Shown here: in pieces, positions 10,840 through 22,627 of the stretch
Position numbering within the stretch: the stretch's first letter is position 1
How the letters are laid out: every line of letters starts with the position of its first letter
NCBI GenBank assembly: GCA_026120185.1
Contig: JANUWF010001719.1
Span: 1,240,001 to 1,304,000 of the forward strand
Direction of reading: 5' to 3'
DNA from: Voacanga thouarsii
Taxonomy: Eukaryota; Streptophyta; Magnoliopsida; Gentianales; Apocynaceae
DNA length: 64,000 nt
Position numbers and translations under genes: made by a program
The notes under the pieces: generated by a model
What the model was told of the DNA's origin: nothing
The model's input: only the letters and a program-made list of their open reading frames with translations
The model's database searches: none

Positions 10840-13236
10840 GGTCAGTGTCGATTCTCGTCTTTTGCACCTATTTTTCTCAATTCAGGCAAATCTGTCCATC
10901 TGCCCACTAAATTTTTGGAAACCCTTCTCCTCGTTGCAGCTATTTGCTGAAAAACCCTTCTTGATGCTTCATCATTCTCATCTCAATGCCTTGGATTAGT
11001 TAGATCTTTTTCATTAGAAGTTCTTCGTTCAAACTTCTTCAAAAAGGTACCCTTCTTATTTTTCTGCTCACTCCTTACAGCTTTTATTAGTTGCAAACAG
11101 ATGAAGAAAACTCAGGAAAGTTATTCTAGCTATCAATTTTACCTCTTGTTTATTATGTGGTTGCGAAATGTTTTTCTTTGCATACTGGGCTGGGAGACTG
11201 CTGGAGAAGGGGCAGAGAGGTATGTGGCTTGTGCTAGAGGTTGGGGCTTTGTTGAATCAAGGTGGTCTTGCTAAATGCTAGTCACTTTTTGCAGTTGTGT
11301 GTCTGAAATGGATTTCCCCTCCTATTTTCCGCCTTTCAATTGCACTAGGTTGCAATGGCTTGTTATTGCTGTAATAAGTCTCTTAAGAAAAATAAGTCTT
11401 GCAGGATTTCAAGGTAAGCGTTTTTATCATTTTGTTAACTGGGAATTGTAGAAATGAGTAAACTCCTGCGTGCCACACCTGTTTCTTGGAGAGATTTTGT
11501 CCCTTTTTCTGTAGTGTGGCATTCTACTGATTAGATCATCAATTTGGATGGTGCATGCATTGAATTTGGTTGACTCTGTATAATACTCATTTTGCTTGAG
11601 TCTCATGCTGTTAGATTGCTTTAGTTGTCGAATAGTCTCATCAAAGCTTCTTAATAAGCTGCTAATGCTTGCATTTATCAGTTATTGACTGAATACAAAT
11701 TTCAAATTCCTAGTTTCTAGGTTTTTGTTGTTGTTTTTTATTCCTCAGAAGTTGGGTTGCTCGTAGTGATGCTTGGATACTCTGTTGCTAGCTTAAAGAC
11801 ACAATTTTTACTGACAGTGCAAAGTGTCTAAGTTGATTTGATTTTGAAATTGCTGCCTCTAAAGATCTGCATTCTGGCCATATTGGTATCAGGTAGACTG
11901 GTTGTCAGAATATTCTGTTCGAATTTAGTTCATAATCTAAATATGCATCGACATGGAATATATGCGATGTTTTTACTTTCTAAGTTCTTTGTTTCCTTAA
12001 TATCACGGGAACAGCACAAAAGGAGAGGGAAAAAAAAAAGAATGAGAAGAAAACTTTTTTTTTTTTTTTTGGGTGGAGGATCCAAGCAGAACTTAATGCC
12101 TTTAAAGAACGTGAGCTTGTCTTATTGTAAAACCATAAATGAATTCCCCTATATTTTGGTTTACTAAAATTAAACTTTTTTAATTCTTTTGAAAGATGAT
12201 CTATGTAATTTGCCAGTCAAAGTACCTTCCCATGAAAAACAGAGAAGTTCTGCCGAGCTAAGTAATTCTGAGACCAATAACAGATGAATGTGACAGAGTT
12301 AATTTGAAGAAGCCTCCAAATTAAGCAAGCTAAAGTGGAATGCTTTGTAGACTTCATTAGTGAATGTGATGCAAGTTGGGAACTCAAATTAACTCTATCT
12401 TGAATAATACTTGGAGCTTAGATTTGCTAATACACAGAACCACCCTTTTTCTTTCTTTTTCAATGAGCAATAAACTCACATTTAATATCTGCCAATTAAA
12501 TAGGCCATCAGCGTTTCAAAGCAAGCCATCCCAAAAGGGCTGTGGCCCTGTCTTGTATAAGGATGATGCTTTGATCAGAACCTCAATTGTTGTTCTTCTA
12601 GGATGTTCCTTCCAAGATCGTAGTAAATTTTATGACTTGTGTTTGCGAATCAGTGTCCAAGGTGACTTCTGATCCTTCCAAATAATGTGAATGACAGTTA
12701 ATGACTAGCAATATGTGATAATGCAATTTAATGGCTTCCAAAATGATCACGGTAAAGATAAGAGTTTTAGAATTCTCAAGGCCCAGAATGATTGCAAGGC
12801 TTAATTTCTAGTATGATTTAATGCTTTAGCTGCTTCTGCCAAATGTTAATGAGGTAGGATAATTTTGGCTGGGTGGAGTGTTACCTTGCTGCTTCTGCTT
12901 GAAATTTCACCTCTTTTTTCATCCATAAGTTGCCCTTGCAATTTTCATCTGTGGAGCGAAATGTAAATATACTTGTAAAGGCTGATATCATATGTTAGTT
13001 GCTATCATGGAATAATATGCAATTGATGCATCATGTCTTATGCACTTATGCAATTATCGATTGCCTCAGCCCTAAATGGTTGACGTGTTCAGTAGTCCTG
13101 GTTGACTCCTTAAGACGTTGAACGGAAAGTGGAGTTTCAGGGTAGTCGGAGGGTACTTACTGGCTTCTTGTTAGAGCAGATATCTGGCACAGAAGTGTCA
13201 TATTTTATGGCACAGGCTAAAACCTTTGCTTGAGAA
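10840..13236 (+). other. possible spliced 5' leader of the 13.2-kb gene
   Basis: Base composition rises after 10.85 kb and pyrimidine-rich, TTGTT-rich intron-like DNA follows, with a candidate donor (AAAAAG|GTACCC) near 11046. This resembles a non-coding first exon and long introns ahead of the ORF at 13237. ORFs at 11838-12167 and 12376-12672 have no recognisable motif. The transcript structure is inferred, not seen. Confidence 0.3.
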
Positions 13237-13857
13237 ATGGAAAGTGGAGAGTATGCTAATGTCACTATGCATCAGCCTCTGACAACTCCTCTTAATGACA
13301 AGAATACAATCAGAATCAATAATGACATCATGACACGTCGCTTGAAAAATAGAGAGCGACAGCGCAGATACAGGGCTCGGAAACGTCTCGAGGCTGAGAC
13401 AAAGAGGGTGCGAACCTCCCCACTGTTACAGCATTATGATGCTGACACAAGGAACACACATACTTCTGTTCCCCTCCACCAGGACACACTGGTTGTCTCC
13501 CAGAGAAAGGGGGCTAGTGCCAAAGACCAATCAGCCTTGGCGGCAATTGAAATGCCTGTAAATGGCACTGCTCAGGATTTTGCAAGTAGGGTTCACTCCC
13601 GAAGAGATTGGAAAAGAGATGCAAGAAGGGTCCACTTATACAAAGATCAGGCAGTTATATCTAACAACCATTTTGCCCTGGAGCAGACAGCAGTTGGTGA
13701 AAATCAAATGCCACCTTTCTCCTCTGGAATCAATGTTGAGGCACCTTTAAATGCCGGAGTTCAGTCAAGTGCTCCTCTTGTGGATAATACTGCAACAAGA
13801 ACAGCTGCGCGTGGCCGAAGACACTGGAAAGCAGAGGCAAGGAACAAAAAAAGTTGA
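13237..13857 (+). CDS. uncharacterised basic protein with bZIP-like basic region
   Basis: An open frame of 206 residues that I cannot assign to a named family. Residues 33-53 contain NRERQRRYRARKR, which satisfies the bZIP basic-region signature N-x7-R (N38, R46). No leucine heptads follow, so it is not a standard bZIP. Two further basic blocks share a pattern: SRRDWKRDARR (121-131) and RGRRHWKAEARNKK (192-205). The rest is hydrophilic, with no signal peptide or membrane segment. A nuclear, DNA- or RNA-binding role is an inference. The start is the first ATG of a frame preceded by stops. An overlapping frame after the A7 run at about 13846-13852 continues for 28 codons and ends KCTNCKTTVVL, so the annotated end may be displaced by a 1-bp indel. 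Confidence 0.6.
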   Translation: MESGEYANVTMHQPLTTPLNDKNTIRINNDIMTRRLKNRERQRRYRARKRLEAETKRVRTSPLLQHYDADTRNTHTSVPLHQDTLVVSQRKGASAKDQSALAAIEMPVNGTAQDFASRVHSRRDWKRDARRVHLYKDQAVISNNHFALEQTAVGENQMPPFSSGINVEAPLNAGVQSSAPLVDNTATRTAARGRRHWKAEARNKKS

Positions 13858-14280
13858 CATGGTTCGCACCAAGTCACATACTGATCAGGCTCCAGATCTT
13901 GTAAAATGTACTAACTGCAAGACAACGGTCGTGCTCTAGGGGAAGAAGTCTTATGGAACTCATAGTGGTCTGGTGAGACATTCTTCATAGGTTCTATTTA
14001 CTGTACTTATGAGTAAGTTTTCCGCAATTTCAGTTTGGTAACTGATGTTTTCCATATTTTGATTTCAGATGCTGAGTGGCAAACATCAAATGAATTATTA
14101 TGATGTTAATATCAAACAAACTGTTATGGGCTTCACCTTGTGGCAAGAAGCTGGAGGTCACAAAATGAGTTTAAGGTAGGCTATGACGGGAAGCCGTCAA
14201 TTCCTTAGGGTACTTTGTGTGTGAAGGCCTGTAATTGTGTAATTTGTATGTAGAAGCAACTCAAACTTTAGTATTTAAAA
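13858..14280 (+). other. probable 3' UTR of the 206-residue gene
   Basis: Non-coding sequence on the same strand, rich in TTTGTATG-type 3'-end signals near 14230-14270. It may be interrupted by an intron at about 13975-14068. Assignment rests on position. Confidence 0.3.
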
Positions 14281-16290
14281 AAGAAAATCAAATTTGAACA
14301 GTTTTCATGGAGTGGGTACTATTGAGCAGCCAAGTAGATCCCCAGTCCTCATTAAATCTAGCCGTAACTCAATTATATTTGATAAGAGAAAATGAATTTC
14401 CTTGTATACACATGCCATAGAGTTCATCCTTGGAGCTTCTCTGGGCATGCTGCCATCAAATATCTTTTCGTTCAATTCCAATTCGAAAATAATTGCTTTT
14501 ATTGCATCCTTGTTCAGTCTCTAGGCTTTCATTTGCAATTTACTTGCTAGATAAACCAATCCTTTCTCTTTGTTTCATTATTATAAGGGTTGATTTCAAA
14601 TGGCCCCTGAAAATATGCAAAAATCTCAAAATTTGGAATAACTTATTATCATTTTAAAAAGAAGCTGAAACTTAACAAGGATTTCTAGATCCCTGGTGCT
14701 TGCCTGGAAGTCTATCTCCTAAATCAAAATGGACCATATAGAATATTATTACAGAACTCCGTCAATGCGTCCCTATTCTTCGGCGTGGATGGACTTTTCA
14801 GCGGGTGAAATTGTAACCCTGGGTATTCTTGTCTTACTAGTTGTTGTCCTGTGCACTAATTGCATGGGCTTATTTTGATTTTGGTGAAAGTATTAAATCG
14901 CCGGCCCATCCAGGAAGATGGGTTGCAGTTGCTATTCCAACATCAAGATCAAATCAGAAGTGAAAAATGATTACTTGTTTACGAGAACGTCATGGAGGCT
15001 GATGTTCTTAGCTTCATCATTGTCTGGGAATGGTCCTCTCCTTTTTGTCCGGCCTCAGGTAATGAGCCTGCAACTCTCCTCCACTCCGAAAACCTGCAGG
15101 CTCGTGAAGATCCACGAGTTCAATTTGTCATGTGTCCGAATATAACCACTCAACTTCGGATTCTATTTCGTCGTCCAAACTCCTTTCCTTAAACCATCGG
15201 CTCTAAAAGAGAGCTTGGCATAAATCAGGGATCCCCAAAACAAAACATGGCAGGAGACATTGCCAGAGCTATTCTCCTCCTCCGAGCGGTACTTTTTACT
15301 TTTTAATAGATACTACGTGTACGTATCTGAGTGCTTTGCATTTGGAAAGAAAGGAACTCAAGGATCTTTCCAGTAAATTTGATCCGGCTAAGGATGTTAA
15401 AGAAAGGGTATGATATGATCAGCAAGATTGCATTGCTACTTGGACGTTCGTATGACTCGTTTTAATTGGGAACTGTCTCCAAGGCTAGTTTTGATCAAGC
15501 TATGAAACTATTGCTGCTTTTCTTTTTGATTAGTTGAAGTTGCTTTTCTCTCTCTTTTTTTTTAATCAATTGTCGTGCTGTTTGATTGCGTTTTGGCAGG
15601 AGTTGTATGCACCTTATTCTCACATTAAAAAAACAAAACAAAACAATAAGAAGACGACTAGAAACCCTGAAACAATTGGACAGCATTCTTGACATCCCTG
15701 TCCAGGTCCAAACAAATCTAAAGAGAATTGAAAGACTAAGAGGATGGCAATTCATTTTGGCCCATGTTATCACACAATGGGGATAGTGAGAAGAGACATG
15801 TTTTACATCCTAGAGAAGGGGCTACAATTGCAGATACCATTATTTCTGGTGTAAAAGTTCCTATGAAAATGAAAAATGCCATAGCTTTGAGTACGGTTTT
15901 AACTACTGATTTACGTAATTAAAAAAAACCTAAAAATCAATGACTCATCCAATTTAATAGAGAGATAGGCCTTGAGCGGTCAGACCAATTTCGATCGATT
16001 CATTAAACATTCAAGATTCGAGATGAGCTGAATATTTTCATTGCTCTCAATTTCAGCGAAGAAAACAATACACTAAAAGCAGATCTTTCATGTAAGAGAC
16101 GGGGATAATGGCACAACTGCTAGCTTTCCTTACGCTTCAGGATTTAAATAAAAGGCATTAATATCAGCGAGTCACATTCATCACAGAATGATTGACTGGG
16201 AAACAATTGTTTCACCTTGACCTTAGAGTAATTGTTCACGTTGGAACAAGAAGTTGATTAATTATCAACAAGCAAATGACTCTAGATTAC
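14281..16290. other. intergenic, unrecognised ORFs
   Basis: Short overlapping frames at 14918-15192 and on both strands around 15495-15786 show no domain I recognise. No RNA gene or transposon end was identified. Confidence 0.4.
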
Positions 16291-16294
16291 ATTT

Positions 16295-16946
16295 TGCAAG
16301 TATCTCGTGTAAGTTGATATGGGAGACTCGGCCGTATTTGCACCAACAGTGAACGGTGACAACTTAGAAGGTAACACTTGGCCCTGATGTAGTGACTGCT
16401 CTGGAGGTAGAGGTTTGGTCCGACCAGGCTCTAAATCCATGGTTGCATTTTAAAGTTATCTCATGTAAGTTGATACAGGAGACTCAGGCCTATCAATACA
16501 ATCATTATCAGAAGTGAACAGCATGTTTGTAGGTGATGGTTGGTCATATTGTGGTGGTTGGACTGGGGGATGAAATTGAGATTGGCTTGGTCTAGGCCTA
16601 AGTCTGAATTGTACTTTGATGATATCTCATGTAAGCGGATGGATACAAGAGATTCACGCCTATCAATCCAAGCATCAAGGGCAGTGAATAGTGACTTAGT
16701 ATGCGATGGTTGACCACGATTTGGTGGTTGGACTGACAACTAAAATTGATTTTGGTTTGATCTAGGCCCTGAATCTGAATATAAGATTGAATTTTGAAGG
16801 TATCTCATGTAAGCTGATACAGGAGACTTGGGCGTATCATAAAACTCAGTCAGAGGAGGCAGTGCAAGGGCTGCAGCGATAGGAGGTAGATAGCGAAGGC
16901 GTAGTGAGGATGAATCAATTAGCTGATGCAGTATGTTCTCAAAATC
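16295..16946 (-). pseudogene. HAIKU1-like pseudogene, 3' part
   Basis: On the minus strand this stretch encodes pieces matching the VQ protein at 5821-6855: a weakened VQ motif (F-ENILHQLI in place of FRNIVQQLT), then SPVSAYMRYLQNS and DSGPR. The YMRYLQ region recurs four times (see the separate repeat entry). Frames are broken by stops and shifts, and the proline-rich C-terminus is not recognisable. The 5' part resumes at 21250 beyond a copia insertion. The two halves and the intact gene share strand and order, so this is a decayed proximal duplicate. Confidence 0.85.
16300..16830 (-). repeat. four tandem copies of the YMRYLQ-coding module
   Basis: Four diverged copies of ATCTCATGTAAG-TGATACAGGAGA start near 16301, 16457, 16624 and 16802, spacing about 156-178 bp. 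Each unit carries the SPxSAYMRYLQ codons and then segments related to GPRPxQ and GQPSPT of the intact gene, which has only one such module. The repeat arose before or during decay of the pseudogene. Confidence 0.85.
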
Positions 16947-17196
16947 TATTAGTTGTCTTGAATTATTGTAATGGGTTTCGGGTTTGGCTCACAGTATGGT
17001 AATATGTATTTTTTATAAATATATAATTTTAGAGATTATAACATTAACACACTCTGTTATAGTTCTCCAGAAAAAAATAAAAAATATCCATCCCTGCCCA
17101 TGGACGTAGGTAACATTGACTGAACCACATAAATCCTATGTGTCTTTTAATTTTTCTTGCTTTTAGTTCCTTTGATTGTTGCTATTTTCCGTAACA
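16947..17196 (+). repeat. 5' LTR of copia element
   Basis: Begins TATTAGTTGTCTTGAATTAT (TG mutated to TA) and ends CCGTAACA. It aligns with 20998-21249. A TATAAATATA box lies near 17015. Differences from its partner LTR are numerous, so the insertion is not recent. Confidence 0.92.
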
Positions 17197-17198
17197 AG

Positions 17199-17211
17199 TG
17201 GTATTAGAGCC
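17199..17211 (+). other. primer-binding site (tRNA-Met type)
   Basis: TGGTATTAGAGCC follows the 5' LTR by two bases and matches the usual TGGTATCAGAGC complementary to initiator tRNA-Met, with one C-to-T change. Confidence 0.88.
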
Positions 17212-17269
17212 TAGTTATCTAGAACTTTCTATTCAAATTTGGGTATCTAAGGTTTCATTTGCTAATTAA

Positions 17270-20200
17270 AGTGACGTCCCACAAACTTGATATTGATAAA
17301 CTTGATGGATCAAACAATTTCACTTTATGGAAGGTAAAGTTATGGGCTCTTTTGGTTTAGTAGGATGTACGATAGTATTGGAAGAAGAAAAAAAATTACC
17401 GGAAGTATTGAAGGTGGTAGAAAGGACTGAGATTTTGGCCAAGGTGTATAATGCGATTTTGTTGAGTCTATCCGATGAAGTCTTGAGAGAGGTAGTTGAT
17501 GAAATGATTGCTGTGGGGTTATGGAAAAAGCTGAAAAGTAAGTTTTAGAAAAAATCCTTAATGAATCGATTATATCAAAGGCAGTTTAAGGAATTGAAGA
17601 GAAAGATCTCTAATTCTAGTGTGGACGGATCAGACACAGAGGCAGGAACAAGGAAAGAAATGGTAAATGGAGGAATAAGTCACGTTCCAAATCAAGCTCT
17701 AGTGGACTTCAGTGTTTTCACTGTAAAAAACTGGGACATGTTAGAAAAGATTGCCCATAGCAAAAAAAGAGACATGAAAAGAATGAATCAAATAATAATA
17801 CTAGTGTAGCTATAGTTTAGGAGAGTTATGATAAAGGAGAAAGTAATGATATTTTGACTATTAGTACTTCAAGTTCTGCAAATATCTGGATCATGGACAC
17901 TGGTGTTAAGGAGTGGAGTGGCAGTGTGAAATTAAGTGATGATAAAAAGCTTAATGTTAAAGGTAGTAGTTCTGTGCAGATTAAGATGTACGATGGGATG
18001 GTCAAAACACTTGATGCTTGGTATGTTCCTAACTTACAAAAAATTTTGATTTCTTTGGGTGTTCTTGATAAATAATGATATAACTATTCTAGTGAAGATA
18101 GGCAAATCAAAGTTCTAAAAGGTGCTCCAACAATAATGAAGGGTAAATTACAATATAGAATTTACACCTGAATGGGAACAGTGGTGGTCTCTCATTTGTT
18201 TGATTAGCATGATGATTGTACAAAATTATGGCACCGAAGATTGAGTTATATGAGTGAGAAGGGGCTTGCAATATTGAGTAAATAAAGATTGTTAGATAGG
18301 GCGAAAACAAGGAAATTGAAATTTTATGATACTTGTGTTACGGGCAAGCAGTGCAGGGTTAAGTTTAGTTCTGGCAAACACAGCTCTATTCGTATCCTTG
18401 AATATATTCATTCGAATTTGTTGGGTTCTTCTTTGGTTAAGTCTCATAACCGATGCAAGTATTTTGTTACTTTCATTAATGACTACTCTAAAAAAGTTTT
18501 GGTATATTTTCTGAAATAAAAAATTGAGATGTTTGGGCAATTTAAGGAAAAGAAGACTATGATTTAAAAATGGACTTGAAAACAAGTCAAGATACTCAAA
18601 ACAGATAATAGGATGGAATTTTGCAATGCATCATTCGATGAATTCTGAAAGAAAGAATGTATAATAAGGCACTGCACTATACGATATACACCACAATAGA
18701 ATGAAATTGCAAAACACATGAACCAAACACCTCTGCAGCATGCTTGATGCATGCGATTAAACGTAAACTTTCGAAGTAATTCTAGACTGAGGCAGTTAAC
18801 GTTGCCTGTTATCTGGTGAATAGATCTCCATCAACTGCAATTGATTTTAAAACTCCTCAATAGGTATGCTCTGATTCTTTCTCTGATTATTCTGGCTTAC
18901 GTATCTTTGGTTATCTTTCATATGCTCATGTTAATGATGGTAAATTGAAGCCTAGGGTAATAAAATGTTTATTTCTAAGGTATGCTACTGGAGTTAAAGG
19001 GTATAAATTGTGGTGTGATGAAAAAAATAGACCTCCGAAATTTATTATTAGCAAAGATGTTACTTTTGATAAGTCCACTATGTTTAGCCAAAGAGAGGAA
19101 TTTAGTGATCTTGCAAGTATTAAAAATTAGGGTGCTAACCAGAAGGTGAAGTTTGAGATTGAAACTCCAAAGAAGATGGCTACAAATCTTATAGACTAGC
19201 CCGAGAATGTACAAGAATCAGAACCACAGAGTATAGCAATAAGGAAAAAAAGAAGAGAAATCAGAAAGCCTCTGAGATATGCAGATTTTGTTGATGTTAT
19301 TGATATTCTATTGCATATGCCTTAGCAGTAGTAGAGAATATTAATTCTGATGAGCCACGATCATACAAAGGGGCAGCACAAAATAAAGAGGTAGCAAAAT
19401 TATTGATTACTATGAATAAAGAAATGCAATCTCTTGAGAAGAACAAAATATAGGACATAATACCATTACCAAAGGGAATAAAACTAGTGCGATGCAAATA
19501 GGTTTTTTAAGAAGAAAGAAGGTATTCTTGGAATTGAACTAGTTAGGCTCAAGGTAAAGCTTATACCTAAAGGTTTTTTTGCAAAAAGAGGGGATAGGCT
19601 ACCATGAAGTACTCTTGCCAATTGTGAAGCATAAGACCATTTGTGTTCTTCTAGCCATGGTGAGTATGTTGGATTTTGAGTTAGAGCAACTTGATGTGAA
19701 AATTGCATTCTTACATGGAAATTTACAGAAACATATTTATATGTCACAACCAGAAAGATTTCTTGATTCTAAAGAGAAAAACTATGTGTGTTTGATAAAA
19801 AAAAAAAAAAAAATCCTTATATGGTTTGAAACAGTCTCCTAGGTAGTGGTATAAAAGGTTTGATGTATTTATGATTTCTCATGAGTTCATACAAAATTCT
19901 TTTGATAACTGTATTTACTTTAAAAAGTTATCAGATAGCTCCTTTATATATTTGTTGCTATATGTAGATGATATGTTGATTGCAGTGAAGAACAAGGCTA
20001 AAATTGACAGGTTGAAGACTTTGTTAATTAATGAGTTTGAGATGAAGGATTTGGGTGTAGATACGAAGATTTTGGGCGTAGAAATTTGGAGAGACAAGGG
20101 ACAGGATTACTGTATGTATTTCAAAAGAAATACATTGAGAAATTACTAAAGTCTTTTCAGATGGAACATTCTAAGCCAGTTAGTACTCCTTTGGTTGCAC

Positions 20201-20784
20201 ACTTTAAATTTAATGCTAATCAATTACCTAATGCAGATAAAGAGAAGGATTAAATAAGTAAAGTTCCTTACTTTAGTGTTGTTGGAAGCTTGATGTATAC
20301 TATGGTATGTTCTAAGTCCAATTTGGCTCATGCTATGAGTGTGGTAAGCAGATTTTTGCGATACTTAAGAGGTACGGTTAATATTTGTTTGGTTTATGGT
20401 ACTAATGGTTCTACTAGTGGATTTATTAGCTGTGCAGATTCTGATTATGGTAGAAACATTATTAAAAAAAAATCATTGACGTGTTATATCTTTACCCACT
20501 ATGGATGTGCTATTAGTTAGAAAGCAAAACTTCAACCTACAGTTGATTTATCTACAATTGAAATAGAGTATATGTCAGTGACATAAGGGGTTAAGGAAGG
20601 TATGTGGTTGCATGGTCTTCTTGATAGTTTGGGTTTAGGTGTTCAAAAACTTATCATTTATTATAATAGTCAGAGTGCATTGGAATTGGACTTGGCTAAA
20701 AATCTTATTTATCATAAAAGATCAAAGCATATTGATGTCAAGTTGAACTTCATTCTACATGTTCTAGAAGATAAGTTATTCTAG
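17270..20784 (+). pseudogene. copia gag-pol remains
   Basis: Fragments in order are: gag (LDIDKLDGSNNFTLWKVKL near 17287, then LSLSDEVLREV near 17460), a CCHC zinc knuckle CFHCKKLGHVRKDC near 17712-17755, a protease-like segment near 17890-18070, GAG-pre-integrase (TCVTGKQCRVKFSSGKHSS near 18335), integrase (INDYSKKVLVYFLK), reverse transcriptase with LLLYVDDMLIA (about 19950-19982), and RNase H (SCADSDYG near 20435; HIDVKLNFI near 20730). The order with integrase before RT defines copia. Frames change repeatedly and stops are frequent, so no protein is produced. Confidence 0.9.
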
Positions 20785-20997
20785 ATGTTCTAGAAGATAA
20801 GTTATTCTCCATAGAGAAGATAGCCATAACTAATAATCCGATTAGATATGTTAACAAAAATGTTGCCTGTAGAGAAGTTCAAGCACAGCTTGGACTTGGT
20901 GAATGTTTGTATAGCATGAGGCCCTTCGGGGCATAGATGGCAAGGAGGTATTCTTATGTTTCTGATAATTTGGAAAATTCAAGTTAAGATGGAGAAT

Positions 20998-21249
20998 TGT
21001 TAGTTGTCTTAAATTATTGAGGTGGGTTTCAGGCTTGGCCCGCAGTATGGTAACGTGTATTTCCTATAAATATGTAATTTTAAGGATTGCAAGATTAACT
21101 CTTTCTGTAATAGTTCTCCAGAAAGAAGTTAGAAATCTCTCTTCTTGTACATAGACGTAGGTCATATTGACCGAACCACGTAAATCCTATGTGTCCTTTA
21201 ATTTTTCTTACTTTTAGTTTTTTCTATTATTGCTATTTTCCATAAAAAA
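20998..21249 (+). repeat. 3' LTR of copia element
   Basis: Begins TGTTAGTTGTC and ends CCATAAAA in a poly-A run, so the last base is uncertain by a few positions. Purine-rich AAGATGGAGAA directly precedes it as the polypurine tract. Confidence 0.9.
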
Positions 21250-21510
21250 AAATCATTCTTGCTAATATTGTAGACAGAAGTCTGTTGATTCCAATTATCC
21301 ATTTCAACAATGCCACCTGACTTCCAAAACTCCAATAATTCTATCTTGAGTCTCCTTTTCTTCCCTTTTTAGTAGAATCCTAAAATTTGAACACTCAGTT
21401 CAAAGCTTCAAGATAGTGCCAACGTTCACTACATGGCAAAATTCAAAATATCCTTGTTTTTGTAAAAATGCCCAAAGTTTATTCCAACGCTTCAGTGTTG
21501 AGGATGAAAA
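21250..21510 (-). pseudogene. HAIKU1-like pseudogene, 5' part and leader
   Basis: Read on the minus strand, a start codon at 21300-21302 opens MDNWNQQTSVYNISKNDF, which equals the intact gene's MDN start and VYNINKNDF with about 40 intervening codons deleted. Upstream sequence to about 21510 also aligns with the leader of the intact gene (6856-7050). The coding sequence stops at the copia insertion and continues at 16946. Confidence 0.85.
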
Positions 21511-22279
21511 GGCTAAAGAACTCAAGTTAATTTTGTTAACATATTAAAAAGCCACAATAATGAAAATTCACATACTTTCTTCACACAACTACTCCACTAA
21601 ACGTGAAAACTCACACTCTTCTTTTTTTTTTTTTAAGCTTAATGCTCTCTGCCAACCTTTCACACCCCCTCCCCCAACACACCACACTACCACTCCACAT
21701 GAGCACTCTTTTTTGTGAGTTGTTTTAATGCTTTTTCTTACCCTTTATACATACATCTTATATGAAAATGGTTGATGCCTTATTTATAGATGACGTCCAA
21801 ACTGACTTGCTCAAGTCTGTGCTTCTTTCGAAAGTCTTCAAATTTCTATTTTGGTCTCTCTAGAATGTCAGTTTGTAATTTGTCAAGTTCCTATCTAGAA
21901 TCTTAATCCCTAGGAAGTACACTAAAACCACCCTCTTTTTCTCCTCTCTAGAAAGTGTAAAGAATAAAATGCAAAGAGAGATGAGAGAAAGAGAACTTTA
22001 CACTTTCATCTGAAAAGTTTCCACTTCTGATACCCCCATGATTCGTATACTTAATCCACCTTCACCTGCAACTCTCTATTTGCAAGTGCAATAGTCTGAA
22101 TATAATTAGTCAAAATGTGATTTTCTTCTAGCGATCAAAATCGTTCTTTAAATTAGTGATCGTCAACATTTATCCTTGATGAGGGAAAATTTTGTTTAGG
22201 TTTCAATGTTAGAAAACACGTAGGAAAGAAAATGAAGATCATCACAATCACTTTTATTTGTAATTGTTGATAAGCAAAA
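21511..22279. other. intergenic, no gene seen
   Basis: Mixed T-rich and C-rich DNA (CACACCCCCTCCCCC near 21660). No coding motif, RNA gene or element end was recognised. Confidence 0.5.
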
Positions 22280-22285
22280 TAACCA

Positions 22286-22610
22286 GATAGCAAGATAGCT
22301 GAACAATAGATAGCCAAGACCGTTGAAGGACTTGATTTGCTGACCCAAAAGATGGCTTGTCAACTAAATTGATGGAAAAACTGATAGAAGTAATCGAATT
22401 TTCAGGAGGTTGAGTTTTAGTGGTATTAATAAGTAAATTGATTAAGCAACTAGACGACCAAGCAACAGACGGCTAGAACCATTGGGCAGCTAGACTAATT
22501 GACCCAAAAGATGTCTGATCGATCAAATCGGCAAATCAACTGATGAACATGACTAGATTTTCAAGAAGTTGAGAGTGGCTAAAATTTAGGGAATGCTCAA
22601 GAGTTTTGAT
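22286..22610. repeat. two diverged tandem units of about 165 bp
   Basis: The second unit repeats the order of the first: ATAGCCAAGACCGTTGAAGG / ACGGCTAGAACCATTGGGCA, then TTGACCCAAAAGATG, then ATTTTCA-GA-GTTGAG. No coding function is evident. It may belong to an unrecognised transposon. Confidence 0.6.
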
Positions 22611-22627
22611 CGATTTAAGCACCCACT

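Larger units (their letters stand above)
16947..21249 (+). mobile_element. Ty1/copia LTR retrotransposon, degenerate but structurally complete
   Basis: A 4.3-kb element with two LTRs of about 250 bp (16947-17196 and 20998-21249), a primer-binding site just inside the left LTR, a purine-rich tract before the right LTR, and gag-protease-integrase-RT-RNase H fragments in copia order. It sits inside the VQ motif codons of the HAIKU1-like pseudogene. The flanks AAATC (16942-16946 and 21250-21254) fit a 5-bp target duplication. Many stops and frameshifts make it non-autonomous. Confidence 0.93.

Noticed and set aside
13237..13857. Standard bZIP transcription factor
   Set aside because: The basic region fits but no leucine heptads follow it.
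17270..20784. Endogenous pararetrovirus
   Set aside because: Integrase precedes reverse transcriptase, and LTRs and a primer site are present: copia structure. No movement or coat protein segment.
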